From the NCBI GenBank assembly GCA_949486985.1, contig CATBLW010000248.1, positions 1 to 13,555 of the forward strand: a stretch of 13,555 nt of DNA, read 5' to 3'. This document shows positions 5,985 to 13,555 of this stretch, piece after piece. Position 1 is the first letter of the stretch, and each line of letters opens with the position of its first letter. The position numbers were made by a program, and so were the translations under genes. The notes under the pieces are model-generated. The model saw nothing but the letters and a program-made list of their open reading frames with translations, made no database searches and was not told the DNA's origin. This DNA is from Prochlorococcus marinus str. MIT 9215 (GTDB lineage Bacteria; Cyanobacteriota; Cyanobacteriia; PCC-6307; Cyanobiaceae).

Positions 5985-8900
5985 ATGTCAAAAATTGTTG
6001 GAATAGATCTAGGCACAACCAACAGCTGCGTCGCTGTGATGGAAGGAGGACATCCAGTTGTGATTGCAAATGCCGAAGGAACTCGTACCACTCCCTCTGT
6101 TGTTGCTTTTAATAAAAAAAAGGAACTCCTTACTGGAGAGATCGCAAAGCGCCAGGCAATTATTAACCATGGCAATACCTTCCATTCTGTCAAACGCCTT
6201 ATGGGCCGCGATATGGCTGAGCTTGAAACAGAAGCTAAGGAGCTCAGCTTCGAGATAAAGGAAGACCAATCGAGAGTAAAGATCGAGTGCCCAATATTAA
6301 ATAACACTTTTTCACCAGAAGAGATTTCTGCCCGAATATTGCAAAAGCTTGCCATTGATGCAAGCGACTATTTAGGTCAGACAGTAACCCAAGCTATTGT
6401 GACCGTACCTGCATACTTTAATGACTCACAAAGACAAGCAACCAGAGATGCAGCTCAAATAGCTGGATTGGATGTCATCAGAATAATTACAGAACCTGTT
6501 GCAGCAGCACTTGCTTATGGCCTAAATCTAAAAAAACTTCAATTTGTTCTGGTATTCGACCTTGGCGGAGGTACATTTGATGTTTCAGTCCTTGAGATTT
6601 CTGCCGATAATGTTTTCGAGGTGTTGTCAACATCTGGAGATACACACCTGGGGGGTGATGACTTTGATCAATTAATTGTCGATTTTCTTGCAAATAATTT
6701 TAAAGCAGTTGAAGGTATTGATCTTCGCCAAGACAAGCAGGCATTACAGAGACTGACTGAAGCAGCCGAGAAAGCCAAAATTGAATTGTCTTATGCAACA
6801 GTCAGTGATGTTAGCCTTCCTTTTATCACTGCAAATGCTGATGGCCCTAAGCATTTAGATATCAGCATCACGAGAGACCAATTTGAAAATTTGTCTGCTC
6901 CGCTGATTAGAAGGTGCTTGATGGCTGTCGAACAAGCATTGAAAGATGCTAATTTATCATCGCCCAACGAACTTGATCAAATTCTACTAGTGGGTGGAAG
7001 TACTAGAATTCCAGCTATCGAAGATATGATTTACAATAAACTTGGTACAAAGCCAAATAAAACTGTAAATCCCGACGAAATTGTAGCTCTTGGAGCTGCT
7101 ATTCAGGCAGGAATCCTATCAGAAGAAGTCAAAAACGTACTCCTTTTAGATGTAACACCTCTTTCGCTTGGCATAAGAACAGAATCAGATCGTGTATCAG
7201 TATTAATACCAAAAAATAAAACAACTCCTACAAAATTTACCAAAGCTTTTGCTACCGCTTCTGACAATCAAACAAGTGTCAAAATTAATATCATACAAGG
7301 TGATAATGAGTATGCAAGAGATAATAAATCACTTGGAATTTTTACGCTTTCAGGTTTAAGGCCTGCACCAAGGGGCGAAACAAAGGTCAATGTGACCTTT
7401 GATGTTGACTCAAATGGCATATTGTCTGTGACAGCAATCGACGAAAATACTGGGAAAGAGCAATCAATAACGATTAGCGATACATCGAGGCTCGAACCTG
7501 CAGAGATTGACCAGATGACTAAAGATGCTGCTGAGGATATTGACACTCCCTTCTCTGTTGGCGAGGGGAAATTTGCAACTTCTGAAATTCGAGAATTCAA
7601 TTTTACTGATTACAAGAAAGCAAGCAACATAGAAGGAATGCTTATCAAGCTTAAGGATAATGCTGCCACCGAGGAAATAAACTCGTTGATCAATGTATCA
7701 GGGACTAGTTTTGGATATGAATCACATGAGAAGTCGGTGGAAAAATATTTACTCCGCAATGTATGCACCACTCTTGAAGACTATGGAAGAATGTTTTTAG
7801 TAAAGATTAGTAGTCGAAATTCATGTGATGGAGTAATCACCGGCAACGGTACTGGTTATGTACCCAAAAATTATGGTGATCCATGCGGCACAGATGAATA
7901 TATATTCTATAACCAATTCTTGTGGAATCCTAAAGAATTTGAGCAACTTATTTTATCTCGCATGGAGCTTACGAAACTGAATTTGTTAAAAATAGCAAGT
8001 GCTGACGAAAAACTCCTACCTAAGTTGCACAAACTAGCAATCCTGATGGATATAATGCAAGGATCTGTATTCATGGAGTTTAATGATGATTTAATCAGGC
8101 TAATTAGTTTTTCTCTTGATGGTAACCGCGATGTTAGAGGTGGAAGCCTAATAATATATGATCTCAAAGTTCAAAAAACTTCTTTAATCACATTTTCTGG
8201 CGAGATTGGAGCATTTGAAGCTGATGGAAATCCCATATTCTTTAATGATAATGAAGTAGAAGAGCATACTGAATCTTTAGATGAGAACGATGTACGGAGG
8301 TTAGCCATAAGTTATGGCTTCAATGAAACCAATCTAGACCAATTGTTGACTCTTTCATGCCAACTTACTGGATCAAAGTTATTGAGTAAAGTCAAAGAAC
8401 TTGGTGATGTCAACAAATCAGAACTTGCCAAAGGATGTGGTTATATGATCAAAAGGAAAGATGGATCTGAAAAAATACTATTTACAGCTTTCTACGAAGC
8501 TCTTCTTAGGGCCAAAGGAGTCGACGTTGAAAGTGTGGAAAATAAACAGGATGAAAATCTTTTGCTAACACGTGAAGAAGAAAAGCTCAAAACAGATTTT
8601 ATTGGTTACCCAGAATTTGGCACTGAAAACATTATTCTGAGTGGCGAAGAAAGAGCAAAAGCTGAATTGAAAGTGTTGCTTTCTTGGTATTCAAGATGCT
8701 TATCATTTATGTTCGATATTGGAGAGAAGCTTTTCCAAAAAGGAGAGTCGAGTTCTCAGTTCATATCATTTGCGGATACTCTTCACATTATTGAAATTGA
8801 ATTAAAAAGAAGGCAGTCAATGTTTGCCAAAGTATTTCGTCAACTTGATTACGATCATATTCAAGAACTAATCCATAAAACCTCATCCAGCGAGGATGTC

Positions 8901-9797
8901 ATGTGGAAATGGTTTGTCAATGAAATAGAAAAACTTAGCATAGATGATGCAGTTCAAATTGATGAAGATACTGGAGCCGTGCGATTGGCTGACGAATACA
9001 CTGTTGGAGTAATTGATGGCAAGTATATGATACGGAAATCTAATTTAGTAAGTACTGAGACCACCCATGATGTTCAGTACACTGAACCAATCAATGCGAC
9101 CTTCAAGTTGCTCACTCGTTTGGTTATAGATGATAAGGAATTTGATCAGAGAATATTTTCTGCATATTGTGCTGAATATAGGGATAAATTTAAGATCCCA
9201 TTGCAAAAGTCTTGGTTCGACTCCGTTATCGCATTAAAAGGGTCTGCTTACATGTCTCTCAAGTATGAAGTATTTTCAGAATTTTTTTCAGATGATATAA
9301 ACAAAATTACAGACAGAATCATGGACTATTGTTCTAACCCGAGTTGGGATGCTGATGATGAATTGCCAGGGCATATAGATGGCTTACTTCTAGGTATACA
9401 AGAACTCTATCCTCTATGCAAATACCTTTCTATTTCAGAACAGGATGTTCTTAAATTGTTATTTACAAATGACGGCATAGAGATAGATAGTGTCACGATC
9501 AACCCGGAACTGATCAGATGTGTCGAAGAATTCGAATCAGGTGAAGTCGATAAAGAAGAGTTTGAAGATGAATTAAAAGATTTCGATGACAATAACCCTA
9601 TGTTTGATGTAGAGTTGCATTTGACGATGAAGTCATGCCTGAATTATGATAACTGTAGGGAAAGGTTTGAGGAAGAATTTAATGATTATATTCCTGGAAT
9701 TGAAAATATTGAATCTGCCGAGTATGCTAAATTTATCCAATTATGCAATGCATTCGCTGCGAGTCTTGTGAAAGAATTTATTCCTCATAACAAATAG
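5985..9797 (+). CDS. DnaK (Hsp70) fused to a ~750-residue extension with a cyAbrB-like domain
   Basis: This 1270-residue protein begins as a DnaK close to cyanobacterial DnaK2. The ATPase domain looks complete: phosphate-1 loop GIDLGTTNSC (6-15), catalytic K70 in SVKRLMGR, phosphate-2 FDLGGGTFDV (191-200) with T197, and adenosine motif LLVGGSTRIP (334-343). The linker is VLLLDVTPLSL (385-395). The beta substrate-binding domain runs to about 500, ending NGILSVTAIDENTGKEQS. After the first turn of the usual lid (EIDQMTKDAAED) similarity stops, and about 750 residues of mostly unrecognised, acidic sequence follow. Within it, residues about 795-849 (TGSKLLSKVKELGD ... CGYMIKRKDGSEK ... FTAFYEALLRAKGVD) match the N-terminal domain of cyAbrB regulators. 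A strongly acidic stretch lies at about 1180-1208. There is no signal peptide and no membrane segment. It is AT-rich compared with the flanking genes. GIY-YIG-type proteins lie immediately on both sides. I infer a chaperone-derived sensor or switch rather than a general folding chaperone; the fusion itself is read directly from one uninterrupted frame. Confidence 0.88.
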   Translation: MSKIVGIDLGTTNSCVAVMEGGHPVVIANAEGTRTTPSVVAFNKKKELLTGEIAKRQAIINHGNTFHSVKRLMGRDMAELETEAKELSFEIKEDQSRVKIECPILNNTFSPEEISARILQKLAIDASDYLGQTVTQAIVTVPAYFNDSQRQATRDAAQIAGLDVIRIITEPVAAALAYGLNLKKLQFVLVFDLGGGTFDVSVLEISADNVFEVLSTSGDTHLGGDDFDQLIVDFLANNFKAVEGIDLRQDKQALQRLTEAAEKAKIELSYATVSDVSLPFITANADGPKHLDISITRDQFENLSAPLIRRCLMAVEQALKDANLSSPNELDQILLVGGSTRIPAIEDMIYNKLGTKPNKTVNPDEIVALGAAIQAGILSEEVKNVLLLDVTPLSLGIRTESDRVSVLIPKNKTTPTKFTKAFATASDNQTSVKINIIQGDNEYARDNKSLGIFTLSGLRPAPRGETKVNVTFDVDSNGILSVTAIDENTGKEQSITISDTSRLEPAEIDQMTKDAAEDIDTPFSVGEGKFATSEIREFNFTDYKKASNIEGMLIKLKDNAATEEINSLINVSGTSFGYESHEKSVEKYLLRNVCTTLEDYGRMFLVKISSRNSCDGVITGNGTGYVPKNYGDPCGTDEYIFYNQFLWNPKEFEQLILSRMELTKLNLLKIASADEKLLPKLHKLAILMDIMQGSVFMEFNDDLIRLISFSLDGNRDVRGGSLIIYDLKVQKTSLITFSGEIGAFEADGNPIFFNDNEVEEHTESLDENDVRRLAISYGFNETNLDQLLTLSCQLTGSKLLSKVKELGDVNKSELAKGCGYMIKRKDGSEKILFTAFYEALLRAKGVDVESVENKQDENLLLTREEEKLKTDFIGYPEFGTENIILSGEERAKAELKVLLSWYSRCLSFMFDIGEKLFQKGESSSQFISFADTLHIIEIELKRRQSMFAKVFRQLDYDHIQELIHKTSSSEDVMWKWFVNEIEKLSIDDAVQIDEDTGAVRLADEYTVGVIDGKYMIRKSNLVSTETTHDVQYTEPINATFKLLTRLVIDDKEFDQRIFSAYCAEYRDKFKIPLQKSWFDSVIALKGSAYMSLKYEVFSEFFSDDINKITDRIMDYCSNPSWDADDELPGHIDGLLLGIQELYPLCKYLSISEQDVLKLLFTNDGIEIDSVTINPELIRCVEEFESGEVDKEEFEDELKDFDDNNPMFDVELHLTMKSCLNYDNCRERFEEEFNDYIPGIENIESAEYAKFIQLCNAFAASLVKEFIPHNK

Positions 9798-9833
9798 AAA
9801 ACCTGACTTATTTAGCTTTTTCGACGGGTGAAT

Positions 9834-10208
9834 ATGACGAACAATGAATCCAAGTCGAGGGTTTACCTTGTAAAGGACGAAGATCTTGGGATTTCAAAGA
9901 TTGGACATAAAAAAGATGGGAATTCAAGAATGGAGACTCGTGAAAGTTACATTAAAAACAAGTATCCAACGCATCTTCAATGCGTCAAGCTGTCTAGACC
10001 AATGCAAAAGAAAGATGCTCTAGAGCTTGAATCTAAGCTCCATAAGGCTTGCGAACAATACCGTACTCAATACCCTGAAGTGACAATGTCAGTAGAGAAA
10101 GGGGGGCAAGTTTTTAGTGCTGTTTGTAGTGCTAATGGATATACCGAATGGTTTGACTTGCCTGCAGAAGTTGAAGCTCAGATAATGCTTGAGCTAGAGT
10201 TGGCGTAA
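9834..10208 (+). CDS. T5orf172 / GIY-YIG-like small protein
   Basis: A protein of 124 residues from the ATG at 9834; a GTG two codons upstream (9828) gives 126, and the numbering here uses the GTG. It reads like the T5orf172 family, a compact branch of the GIY-YIG superfamily: RVYLV (11-15) for the GIY strand, SKIGHKKD (23-30) for the YIG strand, R34 as the probable catalytic arginine, LELESKLHKA (65-74) with E68 and H72, and the family-typical EWFDLP (107-112) near the end. Such domains occur in phages and mobile elements, often with regulators or nucleases. It starts 36 bases after the DnaK-fusion stop, in the same direction, so it is probably the last or next-to-last gene of that operon. 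Whether it cuts DNA or only binds it cannot be told from sequence. Confidence 0.7.
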   Translation: MTNNESKSRVYLVKDEDLGISKIGHKKDGNSRMETRESYIKNKYPTHLQCVKLSRPMQKKDALELESKLHKACEQYRTQYPEVTMSVEKGGQVFSAVCSANGYTEWFDLPAEVEAQIMLELELA

Positions 10209-10250
10209 CATAGGTTCGACAAAAACCTCAAACACTTCAACCCAACAGGA

Positions 10251-10484
10251 ATGGTGGAGTTTTTTATTGCAGTAGGGAATACTTCTGGAAGTTGCACACC
10301 TGCAATGTCATACAACACCAAGATGATGCTTGCCTTGCTGCATGAACTTCTGATGGCACTACCAGCAAATGATGCGGACAGCTTTAAAGAATGGCTTTCA
10401 CTCGGTCTTGAAGAACTTGGAAGGAATGTTGTAATTGAGCTAATGCAGGCCTGGGTAAGCGCACTACTTGTTAAGGGACAGTGA
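10251..10484 (+). CDS. Small hypothetical protein
   Basis: A 77-residue open frame from ATG 10251; the preceding AACAGGA is at best a close, weak ribosome site. A second ATG at 10305 gives a more protein-like 59-residue product, starting MSYNTKMMLALLHELL. That part looks all-helical (MMLALLHELLMALP, then FKEWLSLGLEELGRNVVIELMQAWVSALL), while the first 18 residues are nondescript. No family is recognised. It lies 42 bases after the T5orf172-like gene and could be the end of that operon. Its stop at 10482-10484 just overlaps the end of the decayed minus-strand SbcD-like gene, which places it at the edge of the accessory block. Confidence 0.4.
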   Translation: MVEFFIAVGNTSGSCTPAMSYNTKMMLALLHELLMALPANDADSFKEWLSLGLEELGRNVVIELMQAWVSALLVKGQ

Positions 10485-10824
10485 GACAGGCTTGTGGGTG
10501 GCATTTAGGCGTGAGTCTCTTATACTTTTGGCTGTGAACAGTGCCCAAAGCGCCGGGATCGTGACTCCCAAGGATTACCAGCACTGGGATCTCCATCTCA
10601 CCAATAGCTTCAAGCACTTCCAGAACCGCAGTGATTAGAGGCGTAGGGGAATCAAATAGATCGCCGGACACAACCCAAAGGCAGCGTCTTCGGTGCGTGC
10701 AGCGTCTCGAATCCGGCCGATGGCTTAAGCCGCTCTTGCTGCAACTTGAAGCGCTTCTGCTCGTCGGCGACGCGGCGACAGGGCTTACCGATCTGCCAAT
10801 AGCGGTATAGATAAAACGCGTCAT
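10471..10824 (-). pseudogene. Truncated, triply frameshifted SbcD-like DNA repair exonuclease
   Basis: This is a remnant of a metallophosphoesterase of the SbcD/YhaO type. The old start ATG (10824) overlaps the helicase stop as ATGA. Reading across frames gives MTRFIYTA, then WQIGKPCRRVADEQKRFKLQ, QQERLK, AIGRIRDAARTEDAAF and VVSGDLFDSP, and then IPVLVILGSHDPG. Family members read HTADWQxGKP ... VAGDLFDSP ... PVLVIPGNHDHGG. Three one-base deletions (near 10800, 10725 and 10677) explain every frame change and together restore the original frame. The metal-site motifs have also decayed: the first Asp falls at a deletion, His is replaced by Tyr, and GNHD has become GSHD. Similarity ends near 10515, after GTVHSQKYKRL, whereas the family is several hundred residues long. 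So the 3' part is missing, probably replaced by the accessory DNA. The intact-looking 117-residue frame here is therefore not a real protein. Confidence 0.75.
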
Positions 10825-13555
10825 GCCAGTCCCTTCGGAGGCTCATCTGTCGATTCTGACGCCATCAACCTGCAAAGCCTGTTCAGGCGTTGCACGTTCT
10901 CGACACTGTTGCTGAGCCCTGTTGCCAGCGCTGGAGAGCCAACCACAATCGACAGGCACTGCGCCCTACTTATGGCCACGTTGAGACGGTTGGCCTCCAA
11001 TAAAAAATCCAATCCGCGGGGAGCACTATCGCCATCACTGGCCGTGAGCGAGTGGATCGCCACTGGGGCTTCTTGGCCCTGAAACTTATCCACCGTGCCG
11101 ATGCGAGCCTTTTGGCCAAGCCGCTTTTGCAACCGATTGACCTGAATGTTGTAAGGGGCGGTGATCAAAATTTCGTTGGATCCGATCACACCCCGCTCAA
11201 CCGTCATCTCTCCGCGAACGCGACGAGCTCTGGTGAAGGGCTGGCCATGAATTTGATCCACGAAAGCCGCAATACGATCAATTTCCTCATCACTCATGGT
11301 GGCGTTGCCGTGATGCTCAACCGCCTCAAAAAGCAACCCTTGCGACTGGCCATTCCACTCCACCCGATTGGCCTTGTTGTCTTCAGCCGCTTGCAGTTCG
11401 CCGGCATAGAAAAGCTCAGACACCACTTGAGTGAGTGAGGGTGGCATCCTCCAACTGGTGGCCAAAAACACGCCGCGATCCTTGGGCACCACGGGCTCAT
11501 CTCCCATGACGTAATCCAGGCAGCTGAGCCCACTCTTGCCAGGGTGCTTTGCGCGGTTGGGCTGCGAAAGCTGTTGCTGGTCTCCTACTAACAAGATGTT
11601 GCGAGCGATGCGGCTCAAGTACATCAAGTTGCTGAGCGACACTTGACCGGCTTCATCAATCACCAGCAGATCAAAGGGTGCTTCGTCGTATGTCTCTTTT
11701 ACGAAGGTAAAGATCGTGCCGCCGAGCACCGCTGGAATCTGCGGAAGGTTGCTGTCTTTCAGTGCTTGAACTTTTGTGCCTGCAAGCGTTTTGATGTCGC
11801 TTTTCTCGCTGGTGCCACTGGCCGCTTTCACAACCATGGCACTGCTTCCAAGGGCATCGAGGCAGGTCTGGATCTTGAGCAAAACGTTATTGATCGCCTC
11901 ATGGGTGTTGGAACTCACCGCCACCCGCTGCCCTTTAGAGGCCAATTGGGCAATCAGCTGGCCCGTGACAGTGGTTTTTCCTGTACCTGGAGGGCCTTGC
12001 AACGACAGCCCAACACCATCGGCTTGGCTCAGGAATTCAGTGAGCTGATCAACCGTTGAATTGGGCTCACGCCGAACCCGCTGATTGAGGCCTTCCAAAA
12101 CAGTGATTGGACGCCTTTCTAGTAGATGCAGAAAAGCTGGTGGCATTGACTTGCGCTCAAATACCCACGCCTTGGCGATGCGCACCAAACCGCCCAACAT
12201 GTTCTTGTAAATCTGCTTGGGAAAAGGCACCAAGTCAGCATCGAGAGGCAGGTCACCCCCGGCTAGACCCGCTGCTTTGAGGTCTGCTTGCTTTGTTTTG
12301 CCGACCTTGAGCAGGACTTCATCAGGTTTCCGCTCATCAAAGAAGCCTTCAATATCGACTGCCTTTTTTTCATCCTTCTCGATGGCGGGCAATGGAAGTA
12401 ACCGCTCTTGTTCACACAACAGGGGAAGCAGCGCAAACTTGATGGATCGTCCCTCTTTTGCTGAGAGCTTCAGGGGCTGATCGGCATCAAAGCGGTAGCG
12501 ATAGCCACGTGATTGTTTGATTGTCTCCTCTCCGATTCTCTTCGCAGCGCTAATCACCTCACTGTCATCTTCCCGTTCTTCCAACGTCATTTGTAGACGA
12601 TTAAAGAACTCCCACCACTCCACCTTGCCTTCGCGTTCGTGAAAGTCGATGAGTTGCGACACCAATTCTTGTAGAGCCCAGCTCATGCCCCGAGGGCCAA
12701 GGCCATCTGGCTGAGCTAGTGGTGTAGGCAATTCGCTACGAAGCTCTTTTGCTGCCACTTCAAGATCACGTTCGAATGCGGTGGTCTTTCCTTCACCCAA
12801 CTGAATGGGATCAAGCGTTGCCCAACGATTGGCTCGGTAAGTGATCAATTGAAGCTCTGGCAAGCCAAGCAGAAAACGGTGCAACCCCTCGGTGACTTGA
12901 CAGTCTTTTTCGTTGTACTTTTCGATGTCATCGAGGATTATTTGAGTGCGCTCTTTTTTCCATTGGGCGTACTGCACCACAGAGTCGGCCGCACTATCCA
13001 CCTGCTCTTCCCGTGCACCTTTTTCGTAAAGCCTTTCGACTTTCTTTATTGAATAGCTCGGCGCTCCTACCAACAATCCGTTGCGGACAATTGGGTAGAG
13101 GTCAACCAATAATTCCTCACGCAACCATTGATCAATCAGAGCAACGTGTAGCTGGTGCCCTGATGCAAGCTTGCCGAGTGCGGTTTTTTCGTAGCTGGCG
13201 TAGTGATAAACGTGCAGGTCAGGGAACTGCTTGCGGCGTTCGTTCACCCACTGAACGAAACCATCAAAGGCTTGCTTCTCCTCTTCAGGGGTATGGGCCC
13301 ACCACGCCTTGAAGACAACCTCGCTAGCAGCATCGCGATAACAAGCGCCGAATAAATACTCGAGCTTCTCACCGCTCACCGGGTCTGGGTAACCCTCCAT
13401 GTCAAACCAGATATCGCCTGTATCTGGAGCGGGCAACATCGCAAGACCTTTGGCTTGCTGCGTGTTGGGGCGCACCTTGAAGGCGGGCACACCGTCAGAG
13501 CGTTGCTCACTCGCAAGCTGAATCTGCGCTTGATCCCGAAGACGCGTGAGCATGG
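10821..13555 (-). CDS. TM0106-type RecB-like nuclease / SF1 helicase (partial)
   Basis: This is the C-terminal 900 or so residues of a large nuclease-helicase; the N-terminal part continues beyond the window, so the Met at 13553 need not be the start. Numbering from that Met, residues about 45-230 form an RNase H-like (DEDDy-type) domain: IWFDMEG (D51, E53), YHYASYEKTAL (117-126), VDLY (150-153) and EKYNEKD (D217). The SF1 UPF1-like helicase follows: GPPGTGKT (about 518), Walker B LLVIDEAG (about 630), LLVGDQQQLSQP, GTVDKFQGQEAP and LNVAISRA (about 855). The expected RecB-like nuclease domain would lie upstream, outside the window. It is probably a DNA-processing or repair enzyme. The gene ends in an ATGA overlap with the SbcD-like pseudogene, which marks an ancestral two-gene operon. 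Base composition is moderate, unlike the AT-rich block to its left. Confidence 0.85.
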   Translation of the reverse strand, partial: MLTRLRDQAQIQLASEQRSDGVPAFKVRPNTQQAKGLAMLPAPDTGDIWFDMEGYPDPVSGEKLEYLFGACYRDAASEVVFKAWWAHTPEEEKQAFDGFVQWVNERRKQFPDLHVYHYASYEKTALGKLASGHQLHVALIDQWLREELLVDLYPIVRNGLLVGAPSYSIKKVERLYEKGAREEQVDSAADSVVQYAQWKKERTQIILDDIEKYNEKDCQVTEGLHRFLLGLPELQLITYRANRWATLDPIQLGEGKTTAFERDLEVAAKELRSELPTPLAQPDGLGPRGMSWALQELVSQLIDFHEREGKVEWWEFFNRLQMTLEEREDDSEVISAAKRIGEETIKQSRGYRYRFDADQPLKLSAKEGRSIKFALLPLLCEQERLLPLPAIEKDEKKAVDIEGFFDERKPDEVLLKVGKTKQADLKAAGLAGGDLPLDADLVPFPKQIYKNMLGGLVRIAKAWVFERKSMPPAFLHLLERRPITVLEGLNQRVRREPNSTVDQLTEFLSQADGVGLSLQGPPGTGKTTVTGQLIAQLASKGQRVAVSSNTHEAINNVLLKIQTCLDALGSSAMVVKAASGTSEKSDIKTLAGTKVQALKDSNLPQIPAVLGGTIFTFVKETYDEAPFDLLVIDEAGQVSLSNLMYLSRIARNILLVGDQQQLSQPNRAKHPGKSGLSCLDYVMGDEPVVPKDRGVFLATSWRMPPSLTQVVSELFYAGELQAAEDNKANRVEWNGQSQGLLFEAVEHHGNATMSDEEIDRIAAFVDQIHGQPFTRARRVRGEMTVERGVIGSNEILITAPYNIQVNRLQKRLGQKARIGTVDKFQGQEAPVAIHSLTASDGDSAPRGLDFLLEANRLNVAISRAQCLSIVVGSPALATGLSNSVENVQRLNRLCRLMASESTDEPPKGLA

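Noticed and set aside
5985..7540. DnaK as an ordinary housekeeping chaperone
   Set aside because: It lacks the lid, carries a ~750-residue extension, sits between two GIY-YIG-type genes and has no DnaJ or GrpE nearby.
10471..10824. An intact 117-residue protein
   Set aside because: Only its ends match the SbcD-like family in this frame; the middle matches in the other two frames, so the open frame is an accident of three deletions summing to three.
10652..10846. A 64-residue protein starting MSLRRDWH
   Set aside because: Its first residues are helicase sequence in another frame, its middle (WQIGKP to QQERLK) is the SbcD-like remnant, and its end is out of frame.
11052..13312. Several plus-strand open frames opposite the helicase
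   Set aside because: They lie entirely within the helicase gene on the other strand, whose motifs are complete and in order, so they are shadows.
1..13555. CRISPR arrays, tRNA or rRNA genes, insertion sequences and integrase genes
   Set aside because: I looked for regular spaced repeats, cloverleaf-like segments and recombinase or transposase motifs and found none.

Overview
The window looks like an accessory region of a marine picocyanobacterium (Synechococcus/Cyanobium type). This is inferred from three things: a replication protein resembling the cyanobacterial plasmid family CyRepA1, a cyAbrB-type domain (a cyanobacterial hallmark), and a DnaK that reads like cyanobacterial DnaK2. No rRNA, tRNA, CRISPR array, integrase or transposase was recognised.

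Layout. Positions 1-103 hold the tail of an unrecognised plus-strand gene. A minus-strand gene at 132-617 resembles phage small terminase subunits. Positions 660-1090 carry no intact gene, only possible HNH-endonuclease debris and a palindrome. A large, GC-rich CyRepA1-like replication protein (Toprim-like region plus P-loop ATPase) fills 1157-3868. Positions 3869-4403 hold short repeats and a frameshifted zinc-ribbon remnant. Then the sequence turns AT-rich. In order there are a single-pass membrane protein (4404-4940), a cluster of CCTTTTGGGG palindromes with a 17-bp perfect hairpin, a GIY-YIG protein (5161-5940), a 1270-residue DnaK fusion (5985-9797), a small T5orf172/GIY-YIG-like protein (9834-10208) and a small unknown ORF (10251-10484). 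On the minus strand from the right end come a TM0106-type nuclease-helicase (partial, to 10821) and an SbcD-like exonuclease pseudogene, broken by three one-base deletions and cut off near 10510.

The most interesting item is the DnaK fusion. A complete Hsp70 ATPase domain, linker and beta substrate-binding domain is followed by about 750 residues of mostly unrecognised sequence instead of the helical lid. That extension contains one segment (residues about 795-849) that matches the N-terminal domain of cyAbrB transcription regulators. It is flanked on the same strand, at short spacing, by two different GIY-YIG-superfamily proteins. I propose that GIY-YIG / DnaK-cyAbrB / T5orf172 is a candidate undescribed system, perhaps a chaperone-type sensor or switch coupled to nucleases in defence or mobile-element control. 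That function is inference.

The left part (terminase-like gene plus replication protein) is reminiscent of phage satellites or integrated plasmids. The right part (nuclease-helicase with a decayed, truncated SbcD partner) looks like the ancestral chromosome, with the accessory block joining it near 10485-10520.
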